In this document: piece by piece, positions 56,837 through 64,000 of the stretch | Layout of the letters: every line of letters begins with the position of its first letter | Position numbering within the stretch: position 1 is the stretch's first letter | DNA from: Cymbomonas tetramitiformis | Taxonomy: Eukaryota; Chlorophyta; Pyramimonadophyceae; Pyramimonadales; Pyramimonadaceae | Assembly: GCA_001247695.2 (NCBI GenBank) | Contig: LGRX02030289.1 | Location: forward strand, 1-64,000 | Direction of reading: 5' to 3' | Length of the DNA stretch: 64,000 nt | Translations under genes and position numbers: made by a program | Notes under the pieces: generated by a model | What the model was told of the DNA's origin: nothing | Database searches by the model: none | What the model saw: the letters and a program-made list of their open reading frames with translations, nothing else

Positions 56837-58630
56837 TCACAATTTAAAATCAGGTTTAATCCAAACCAATAATCCTGAACCCGGAGTTGTTATAACTTTA
56901 CTTTCCATACACACACCGATAATTCCAACATTATTTGTAGTAATTTGTGAAGCATTAACTGAACCTCCCGGAGCACAACCTAACATTTGACCTTTAACAT
57001 AACTTCCATCAATAGCTTTGCAAGTTGTGAAACCTTTTGTACAAACGAAACAAGAATTTCCGGTTGTTGCATTTTGAACACAAACTCCAATAGGCATACA
57101 ATTTTGATTAGATTGACTTGCCGAAGCTGCATATATTTTTATACCATTTACATCTGAAAAATCATCAGAAAATTGAACAATATCTCCAGCATTTATTGTA
57201 GCTCCGGTATTATTTTTAAAAGTAAATACATCACCTGTATGAGGAACCGGACTTGTGGGTAATGTTGCCGTATATGCATTTGTCAAACCTGTCAAAGGAA
57301 TTCCTACGGTCGTCAATGATGATGTTGGCGTTGTATATGCCCAGTCTATGCTACTTACAAGTCGTATAGCACTACAATCCAAATCACCGGTTAAATTAAT
57401 GTTATTTCCAGAATTACCGACAGCCAAAACTTGACTTAATGAACCAATACTTCCAGAATTTATTGCACCAGATTTTATTTCACCGGAAACTGAATCATAA
57501 TACAATTGTAAATTTTCTAATGTCACATCAGGACTTGGTCTTATAGGTTTTACCGTGAATGAACTTGGATTTACAGAATTTAATTCAACACCGGTTGCAT
57601 TTATACAAATAGTATTGTTGACAGACGAAGTTCCTCCGGTATTCTTATTAGCATATGAACCTAATGACACTGAATTTAGACCACTAAAAACTTCGCCTGC
57701 AAATCTTCCTACAGAAACAGATTCCACACCGGCGTTACTTTGTCCGGAATCATCTCCTAAATTTACCGAATAATTCCCAGCTTGGTCATATCCACTACCT
57801 GAACCTAAAGCCAAAACATCAATTCCACAACCGAATGAACCAGCATTTCTGCCTATTAATATTGCACGTTGTGCATTTATATATCCGTCATCATTTGTTG
57901 TTTCACCAATACGAATTTTAGCATCTTGAGTACCGCCTCTAATCCTAATTAAAGCACCATCAATTTCATCTTGATTTATCGTAAATTTTCCAGTTCCGGT
58001 AAAAGAAATATCATTCGTTGTAGTTGTACTTCCTTGGTCGGTAACAGATTGTAAATTTTGGTTAGCCCCGGAAGGCAAGTTTTGAAGCAAAGAACCGTCA
58101 CCAATAAATTTTCCAGAAGTTAAATGAATATCACCTGTGTTTAAAATTAGAGGTCCATCATTTAAAAGTACACCTGCTCCAAGTGGTTCTACATTCAATG
58201 TGGTTTGCATAAAGGACCATTCATTGATACCATTGTCTCCTATTTTCAATCTTGTTTGAGGAACAGGGTCTAAAGATTTAATTTCAAAAGAACTATCAAG
58301 TTCATCCAAACCTATAGAAAATTTTGCTCTACTTGCAGGATTGTTCAAAATGAAATCATAAAAATTGATATTATTCACTAAATTTAAATCACCGTCAGTT
58401 TGTAACTTCATAAATTCTCTTTGATTATTTACATCAGAATTATCAATAAAATCAATATCATTTTGATATAAAAAATCTGAAGCCATATGAATTGTTTGAC
58501 AAGGATTTGAATTATCACCTATTTGATTTACATTTATTTGATTAATTGTTAAAGGGTCAGGAATAGTTATGGATGGAGTTTGATTTCCATTAAATGTACT
58601 TGCAACTACATTGTTTCCGAATGAAGACAT
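56837..58630 (-). CDS. Long fibre protein 1, intact, reverse
   Basis: 597 residues, same length and layout as the 39,760 gene; a few substitutions (SRAKFS for SKSKFS, TPGSG for SGSG near the end). Two intact copies of identical length on different elements suggest recent spread. Confidence 0.7.
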   Translation of the reverse strand: MSSFGNNVVASTFNGNQTPSITIPDPLTINQINVNQIGDNSNPCQTIHMASDFLYQNDIDFIDNSDVNNQREFMKLQTDGDLNLVNNINFYDFILNNPASRAKFSIGLDELDSSFEIKSLDPVPQTRLKIGDNGINEWSFMQTTLNVEPLGAGVLLNDGPLILNTGDIHLTSGKFIGDGSLLQNLPSGANQNLQSVTDQGSTTTTNDISFTGTGKFTINQDEIDGALIRIRGGTQDAKIRIGETTNDDGYINAQRAILIGRNAGSFGCGIDVLALGSGSGYDQAGNYSVNLGDDSGQSNAGVESVSVGRFAGEVFSGLNSVSLGSYANKNTGGTSSVNNTICINATGVELNSVNPSSFTVKPIRPSPDVTLENLQLYYDSVSGEIKSGAINSGSIGSLSQVLAVGNSGNNINLTGDLDCSAIRLVSSIDWAYTTPTSSLTTVGIPLTGLTNAYTATLPTSPVPHTGDVFTFKNNTGATINAGDIVQFSDDFSDVNGIKIYAASASQSNQNCMPIGVCVQNATTGNSCFVCTKGFTTCKAIDGSYVKGQMLGCAPGGSVNASQITTNNVGIIGVCMESKVITTPGSGLLVWIKPDFKL

Positions 58631-58656
58631 TATATATCATAACACAAGTTTTAAAT

Positions 58657-59001
58657 TTACGGTTGAGCAAGTTTCATAAACACCGTTCCAAATTTATCAG
58701 CTGGATCTGCTTTGAATACATATAATCCATTTACTTGTGTAATTTCTTCAACCGGAGGAACATTATTAGTTTCTACAATAGGCAAACCTCCAAATCTAAC
58801 TTTCATTTTATTTTCTTTTGCAGCCATATTCAAACTTGTAACACCCGGGTTACCACTTTGACTTCCATCAATATCCATTATGATATTAGCTCCAATCATT
58901 TGCAAGGTTGTTCTTGTTACTTTATTTTTAGCACCAATAAACACACCGTCATTAACTTTAATATTCTTATCTAAAACAAAATCATTTCCAAAAGAAGACA
59001 T
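58657..59001 (-). CDS. MSSFGN-type small structural protein, copy 3
   Basis: 114 residues, intact, with the usual leader and NPADKF-like ending (DPADKFGTVFMKLAQP). Differences again cluster in the centre. Confidence 0.6.
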   Translation of the reverse strand: MSSFGNDFVLDKNIKVNDGVFIGAKNKVTRTTLQMIGANIIMDIDGSQSGNPGVTSLNMAAKENKMKVRFGGLPIVETNNVPPVEEITQVNGLYVFKADPADKFGTVFMKLAQP

Positions 59002-59030
59002 TATATATATAATATTATATTACAAATTTT

Positions 59031-59235
59031 TTATTTTACAAAAAATGTTGGTGCAAGTTTCGGTAATTTATTGTTTAATGGATAAATATTGGGAAATGAA
59101 AACATAGCATTTTGTTTTGTAATTTTATCACCGTGTCCTAATGTATATGATTTGAAACCTGACATAGGGTCCACATTAGAAACTCTTGCTGGTGGTCGTA
59201 AATCTTGAATTGTTTTGCAAGGAATCATCATCATT
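59031..59235 (-). pseudogene. 105-aa structural-block protein cut by element 6
   Basis: Only the C-terminal two thirds remain (from MMIPCKTIQDLRPP). The 5' part is replaced by the AGTAGTA end motif of element 6 at 59,236. Confidence 0.7.
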
Positions 59236-59486
59236 AGTAGTATACTACCGATTATAGCCCCCCTCCAAAATAAGTAACTATAAAATACAAGAAATAATTA
59301 CGTAATAAATAGGGAATAAATTACGTGATTAAATGTGAATAGAAAAAATCTACAATAAATATAAAAGATAAAAGATAAAGATATAAAAGATAAAGATTAA
59401 AAAATATATAAGTAAATGAAAAGTAAACATTGATTAAATTTTCAATAAGTTATATGTTAATTGTTCTTAAATCATTTTCGGGATAT
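59236..59486 (-). repeat. Left terminal region of element 6
   Basis: Starts AGTAGTATACTACCGATTA and is the reverse complement of 14,861-15,115. It is inserted in the 105-aa gene. Confidence 0.65.
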
Positions 59487-59951
59487 TCATCTAATGAAAT
59501 CATCACCTTCAAATGGTACATTGATTTGCATACAACAAGTTTTATCCATGTTTCTAATCTCTACTCTTAGTATACTATCATTAAATTCAAATACATATAA
59601 TCTCATATCGACAAAAAGATGATTGTAAACATCTTCACCATGTAAAGTTTTTCTTGCTATATTTAAAGCTGAATTATTGTTTTCATCAGTGTTTTCAACT
59701 TGGTCAAGAAATTTATCCATTATAATATCAAAATGGTATTTGTAATTTGATGTTCTACAAATAGGACACTTTTCAATTTCCTCAAACCATGCAATTCCTT
59801 CCATTCTTTTTTGCCAAAATAAATTACGAAGACAACTTGTACATATTATGCCTTCGTGGCAAACTTGACAAGTAAAGTTAAATGCTTGATAAGGTTTGTG
59901 TTCAAAAGATTCAAGACAAATACAACAATGTTTGTTATAAATAGTATTCAT
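59487..59951 (-). CDS. RING-finger protein (putative E3 ubiquitin ligase)
   Basis: 154 residues. RING-type cysteines: CCICLESF, then CQVCHEGIICTSC and CPIC near residue 70. The C-terminal half (about 85-154) has no known motif. RING proteins transfer ubiquitin, so the product could degrade host or rival factors. It lies in the same terminal slot, behind the same box, as the F-box genes, but shares no sequence with them. Confidence 0.7.
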   Translation of the reverse strand: MNTIYNKHCCICLESFEHKPYQAFNFTCQVCHEGIICTSCLRNLFWQKRMEGIAWFEEIEKCPICRTSNYKYHFDIIMDKFLDQVENTDENNNSALNIARKTLHGEDVYNHLFVDMRLYVFEFNDSILRVEIRNMDKTCCMQINVPFEGDDFIR

Positions 59952-59978
59952 GGTTGCTTGTTTACCCTACTGAGTTAC

Positions 59979-59991
59979 ACTCTTTAAGTGG
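59979..59991 (-). promoter_or_regulatory. CCACTTAAAGAGT box before the RING gene
   Basis: 27 bases before the RING ATG. The following GTAACTCAGTAGGGTAAAC is also shared with the leader at 14,359. Confidence 0.6.
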
Positions 59992-60006
59992 ATTTTCATT
60001 TTTTGA

Positions 60007-60031
60007 GGTGTTTTGTCCCCCTGAAAACACC
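60007..60031 (-). terminator. Hairpin with CAGGGGGAC loop, covarying stem
   Basis: Minus-strand stem GGTGTTTT / AAAACACC, loop CAGGGGGAC, nine bases after the stop of the gene at 60,041. The T-to-G and A-to-C changes relative to 14,307 keep the pairing. Here the upstream gene is not a fibre but a replication-side gene, so the hairpin belongs to the terminal region. Confidence 0.65.
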
Positions 60032-60040
60032 GAAGAAATA

Positions 60041-60256
60041 TCATACAATCAAATTAAAAGGAAATCTTGCAGGACCTCGATTATTATTTGTTGATAAATT
60101 TGTAATAGGTCGTGATGTCACTTGTGGTGATTGAATATTTGCAGATTTAATTGACTTTTTCTTTTTCGAATATTTTTTACGAGGTTTGGTTCCCTTTTTA
60201 GAATGATATTCTTTTGCACATTTTTTCAATGTTTCGTTCCATTCAGCTCGAGTCAT
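60041..60256 (-). CDS. Small basic protein (MTRAEWNETLKKC), copy 3
   Basis: 71 residues, almost identical to the 44,502 copy. Followed by the covarying hairpin. Confidence 0.55.
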   Translation of the reverse strand: MTRAEWNETLKKCAKEYHSKKGTKPRKKYSKKKKSIKSANIQSPQVTSRPITNLSTNNNRGPARFPFNLIV

Positions 60257-60291
60257 AAATGTATATACAGTATAATATATATTTTATTTTA

Positions 60292-60891
60292 TCAATTAGA
60301 TGTTCGAGAGCGTGTTTTAGCCGGTGAAAAATTACGATTAGGACTGGTTGGGTTTTTTCTTTGAACATCTACAATTTGAACATCATTATCATCGTCAGCC
60401 GAAGGTGTTCTATCCTTTCGACCTGAATTAAATAATGCTTGTCTTACTAAAGGATTTATTGTCATTCTTTTTGATGGTCCAGATTCGCCTTGATTTATTG
60501 GAGTCCCCTTTTCCAAACTTTGTAAATATTCTTCTTCTTCTTGAAATTCAGATTCAGGTGATTGAGGAGTTCTTATTGGAGTTTCTTCGTTAGACTCACT
60601 CAAATCTGCAAATCTTTGTAAATTGTCAGCTCTTGTGAATCTTTCCGGAATAAAAACATTAGCATCACTTCTTTTTAAATTTTGAATCAAATCAACGGAA
60701 TTTATTAAAGGACTTTGAGAAATAGAATTATAAAAATCAACATTATTTTGAGACGGACCTGTCATAGCATAATTATTAGATGCTAACTTAGAGTATCCAT
60801 TAAATATTAATTTATTCGATGCAGCATTTCTAAAGCCTAATTCATTTAGACAATATTGTTTGACGACATCATCAGTCAATATCTTTCTCAT
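60292..60891 (-). CDS. GESGPS-motif protein, element 6
   Basis: 199 residues, start MRKILTDDVVKQYCLNELGF. Acidic stretch EFQEEEEYLQSLE, then TPINQGESGPSKR and NPLVRQAL, ending NPTSPNRNFSPAKTRSRT. It combines the N-terminal type of the 29,751 gene with the tail type of the 35,808 gene, so tails are exchanged between paralogs. Confidence 0.55.
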   Translation of the reverse strand: MRKILTDDVVKQYCLNELGFRNAASNKLIFNGYSKLASNNYAMTGPSQNNVDFYNSISQSPLINSVDLIQNLKRSDANVFIPERFTRADNLQRFADLSESNEETPIRTPQSPESEFQEEEEYLQSLEKGTPINQGESGPSKRMTINPLVRQALFNSGRKDRTPSADDDNDVQIVDVQRKNPTSPNRNFSPAKTRSRTSN

Positions 60892-60915
60892 ATATTTTAT
60901 AATATTACATAGATA

Positions 60916-61113
60916 TTAATTGTTTCGTCTATTTTGTTCTCTATCCGCAGGATGTGGAGCTCTTAGAATCCTCCCAAACCTTCTTAATTGACCAAGTGCC
61001 TTACATTGTACTTTATTTCCGAACGGACGACCTGAGGGTGCAGGGTCACGGTAGCCACAATAAATTCTATTATTCAGCCTTCGTTGAGCTTGTGTTTGAT
61101 TTGCTCTTACCAT
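60916..61113 (-). CDS. Small Arg-rich conserved protein, copy 2
   Basis: 65 residues, start MVRANQTQAQRRLNNRIYCG, intact, differing from the 29,525 copy at four or five positions. Confidence 0.6.
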   Translation of the reverse strand: MVRANQTQAQRRLNNRIYCGYRDPAPSGRPFGNKVQCKALGQLRRFGRILRAPHPADREQNRRNN

Positions 61114-61140
61114 AAGAATATATTATACAATTAATAAAAA

Positions 61141-62298
61141 TTATCGTAAATCAATTTCTGTTTCATTATCTTTATTATTTTTATTTTGACTTCTTGTCCT
61201 TTTAGATATACGATTAGAAGATGAGACACCTTCTTTCTTAAGAGTTCTTTCTTTTTTATTTTGTTTAGAAACTAATTCAGAAACTGTAGGTTCATCAGTG
61301 GATTTCTTGTTATTAGGAGTGCTACCTTTGACTTCCAATAATTCTCGTGGTTTGTATCGACGTGCCAAAGTTTCTTTACCGTCTTCGATAATATAACTCA
61401 ATCCTTTCATAGATTTTACTTTATATATTTTTGTCGACCATCGTTGAGATTCTTTATCAAACGTTTTAGTTTTGATTTTAATCCTAACTTTATCACCCGG
61501 TTTGATATCAATTTTCTCAAGAAGCTTAGTCAATCTATTCCTTTTCAATAAAATATTTCTTATGGTCTTTGTTAAGTTCATATTATCAGGAGTTGATTTA
61601 TCAATATTTGCACTATTTTGTGTACTATTATAATTTCTAACAACTGAATTTAAATAATCAATCCAGTTTACCGTGTCTTTACTTTCTTCAATTTTTTTCA
61701 ATTTCAATTTCAATGTCCTATTGAATCGTTCTATCATACCCATAGTAGAATGGTCTTCAGGCTCATTTAGATAATGTTCGATGTTATTGTCTTCCAATAA
61801 TTATTTCATAGCATTGTTGGTAAACTCGGAACCATTATCCGTTGTTAACACATTCATTTTTGAATCTTTTATTAATTTCTTAAAAACTGGTATCATGCCC
61901 TCAGCACTTTCAATGTTTTTATTATTTTTATCTCTGACCGTTTTTTATTTTAATGGATATGCATAAGCCTTTCTTGTATTTACATTAATAGCCGTTAAAA
62001 TTACCGAGAAGCCTCTATTTTGTCGTTTGTATTTCGGAATAAATGCCAAATCAGACTGAATATAATTCTTGTTAGGGTCTTTACCATAAATAGGAAATAA
62101 CTCTTTTCTATTGATTTTCTTTTTCTGAGAAAATGTTTGATTGACTTCAGTTTTTTCAATAGCTTCCTTGACTTCTTTTTGGGTGACTTTATAGCCAAGA
62201 GATTTTAATTTGGTCGCAAAAGGTGATACAGCACTTAATCCAATTTCCGGGTCTAAATAAAAGTCTTGTATTTGTTTTTCAGTGATTGACTTACTCAT
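61141..62298 (-). pseudogene. DD35E integrase with two in-frame stops
   Basis: Same length class as the intact gene. TAA at 61,945-61,947 (codon 118) and TAA at 61,801-61,803 (codon 166, CAA in the intact copy). Catalytic segments ADLAFIP, TDNGSEF and MIERFN are otherwise kept. Codon 118 is also a stop in the 46,108 copy. Confidence 0.75.
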
Positions 62299-62300
62299 TA

Positions 62301-64000
62301 TTATAAAGGAATATCTTTATGTCCCCAAGGTAGAATATTATATGTGCCCCACTGAATATATCCTTTATCATAATTTAATGAAAATGATTTTGTTTCGCTT
62401 CTTGTTTCCATACCAAGAGCTGCATAATGTTTGTTTTCATCAGTTTTTCTTGGTTTTCTAAGAACATCATATTTCAATTCTACAATTTTTTTGTGATTGT
62501 ATAAAATGATATCTTTGATTTCTTCATGATTAATGCTTTGAGAATTTTCATAATTCAACGGAAAACCTTTTACCTTTGTCATCGTTGTTTTATCATCAAA
62601 TTTTAAAGAATATGATTTAGGAGCTGTTGCTACAAATTCAATACATGTCTTATTTTCTAACTCGTCCGTTAGTTCTCCAAGATAATCACCAAGCTGTTCT
62701 TTGAAGATGTGATTGTTTGTTTCATTTTCAATGTATATTACTGAGTCGGTATCGTGGTAGAGAACATTGTCAAATCCTACATCGTCCATTAGATTGTACA
62801 ATTTAATTCTTGCATAGGCAGTTGTGAAAACTCCAATAACTTCATTTACGGTACAGTTTGTTTCACTATATTCACTCAACACATTGAATCCTACTTGATA
62901 TTTAACATCACCATTTTTATTCTTTATTGCTTGAATAATTACATTATCGTTCCTTGAATCTGATAGTATATCATATACCTCAGCACTATTCATAAATTTA
63001 TTTTGTCTTTTATTTGGCTTTAAACAATATCTTCCCCACAGATTGTTAAGAAATAATTTTGCAATAGTTCTTAGTCCTTCATTTTTATATATGCTTTCTT
63101 TTTGTAACATTATTCCTTCTTTCTCAAAATATTTTTTGATGTACAAATCTTTATCTTCATCAGATTTGACCCACTCGGGATATCCACTCGCCTCTTGTTT
63201 AATTCTTAAAAATGTATTAATAAAGCTTTCAAAAATAATATACGACGTATTTTCCCAGTGAACAATCTGATGTATTTTTTCAATTTTGTATCCTTTTTTC
63301 AAAGCTAATTTCACTTCTTCGGTGCACCAAGTTCCAGTCATTTTTGTCAATGGAAATGTCAATTTTTCCATACCGGACTGTCCCAAGGTCCTTAATGGTA
63401 GTACTGCCATTCCCAAATCATTTGGTGGAATTATTGTGCATTTTATTACTCCAAAGAATTGTTCAATATTCGTGAATCCTTTTAATTGAATTTCTTGATA
63501 TATTTTTGTAGGATGTCCTAATGGAAATTTACAATATTTTAACACCCATGGATACAAACTTGTAAAATCTACATATCTGATTGTTTGATTATCTCCACAT
63601 TTATGATATAATTTTTTAGGGTCGGTTCTTCCTCCGAATAATGCATCTCTGAACACGATAGGTGTGTTATAACTATTTACGAAATCGATAACATTTTTGT
63701 CATTTTTTTGTAAGTCTTTAAAATTACTTTCCCACATTACAACAACTTTATACCCAAGACTTTGAATTTTTTCTAATCTTTTTTTGGTCTCATCGTACAG
63801 TTGATAAAATGTTTTGTTTGTGGCATAATTTTTTCTAAACATATTCTTACCATTTGTTTTTGGATTTCCATGCCAAAAATCTCCAAGAAATTCATATATA
63901 GTATTTGTTTCAGGGTCATATCCATCGACATACTTGTGTCTCTCATTGTTTCCAAAATGGAAATGAGGAATTTTGTATTCTTTGATTAGATTATCAATCT
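62301..64000 (-). CDS. Protein-primed family B DNA polymerase, C-terminal part
   Basis: Frame is open from the right edge to 62,301 (about 565 codons). It starts in the region HKYVDGYDPETNTIYEFLG and contains all polymerase motifs: DFTSLYP, KLFLNNLWGRY, YHDTDSV and MTKVKGFPLN. No frameshift at the site that breaks the 24,403 gene. The exonuclease domain lies beyond the window. The integrase starts two bases after its stop. Confidence 0.8.
   Translation of the reverse strand, partial: IDNLIKEYKIPHFHFGNNERHKYVDGYDPETNTIYEFLGDFWHGNPKTNGKNMFRKNYATNKTFYQLYDETKKRLEKIQSLGYKVVVMWESNFKDLQKNDKNVIDFVNSYNTPIVFRDALFGGRTDPKKLYHKCGDNQTIRYVDFTSLYPWVLKYCKFPLGHPTKIYQEIQLKGFTNIEQFFGVIKCTIIPPNDLGMAVLPLRTLGQSGMEKLTFPLTKMTGTWCTEEVKLALKKGYKIEKIHQIVHWENTSYIIFESFINTFLRIKQEASGYPEWVKSDEDKDLYIKKYFEKEGIMLQKESIYKNEGLRTIAKLFLNNLWGRYCLKPNKRQNKFMNSAEVYDILSDSRNDNVIIQAIKNKNGDVKYQVGFNVLSEYSETNCTVNEVIGVFTTAYARIKLYNLMDDVGFDNVLYHDTDSVIYIENETNNHIFKEQLGDYLGELTDELENKTCIEFVATAPKSYSLKFDDKTTMTKVKGFPLNYENSQSINHEEIKDIILYNHKKIVELKYDVLRKPRKTDENKHYAALGMETRSETKSFSLNYDKGYIQWGTYNILPWGHKDIPL

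Noticed and set aside
61801..61947. A ciliate-type code with TAA or TAG as Gln
   Set aside because: Most genes end cleanly in TAA before the next ATG, and in-frame stops replace Ser, Leu, Gly and Cys as well as Gln.

Overview
The window looks like a eukaryotic nuclear contig, or a viral or metagenomic assembly, packed with integrated Polinton-like virus (PLV) copies. The evidence is the combination, several times over, of a protein-primed family B DNA polymerase, a DD35E retroviral-type integrase, an A32/FtsK-HerA-like packaging ATPase, a jelly-roll type major capsid protein next to a likely penton protein, and trimeric fibre proteins. Lipase, DNA methyltransferase, SET, MYND, F-box and RING genes accompany them. 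The viral genes are AT-rich, tightly spaced and intron-free in the readable copies, and use the standard code (TAA, TAG and TGA all act as stops). I cannot name the host. Only the 1.86 kb transposon with tRNA-like units and a GC-rich stretch at 38.25-38.47 kb look clearly non-viral.

Layout. Element 1 (1-15,115): start of a small gene, MGFKK protein, SET, packaging ATPase, N6-adenine methyltransferase, a cargo cassette (3.4-6.2 kb), a small conserved basic protein, lipase, likely penton, capsid protein, two small structural proteins, two fibres, an F-box gene and a terminal repeat. Element 2 (about 15.8-31,554): a second cargo cassette (15.8-18.8 kb), basic protein, C5 methyltransferase, ATPase split by a transposon, MGFKK, N6 methyltransferase, polymerase, the only uninterrupted integrase, three small genes, an F-box/zinc gene and a terminal repeat. 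After a third set of coiled-coil genes (31.6-32.6 kb) and a 172 bp satellite come rearranged pieces (33.7-47.3 kb): 2OG oxygenase, MYND, broken methyltransferase, broken SET, SSB-like proteins, integrase fragments, a structural block (38.5-42.9 kb) and an inverted, internally deleted structural block (43.1-44.4 kb). Element 4 (47.3-54.7 kb) has chimeric fibre genes, C5 and N6 methyltransferases, a further cargo cassette (50.9-53.2 kb), basic protein and a lipase-fibre chimera. Element 5 (54,748-59,235, reverse) is inserted into that chimera. Element 6 (59,236 to the right edge, reverse, ending inside a polymerase) is inserted into a structural gene of element 5.

How it fits together. Polymerase, SSB-like protein and integrase would replicate and insert the element; ATPase, capsid, penton and fibres build the virion; methyltransferases, SET and 2OG enzymes could modify DNA or chromatin. 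Two variable slots stand out. The terminal slot holds an F-box or RING gene behind a shared promoter-like box, next to a conserved 22-nt element end. The internal slot, at the 3' end of the small basic gene, carries GC-richer cassettes of zinc, coiled-coil and membrane proteins I do not recognise. That internal cassette is my best candidate for an undescribed system.

Many copies are damaged. Most frameshifts fall in homopolymer runs, so assembly error and real decay cannot be told apart from the sequence alone.
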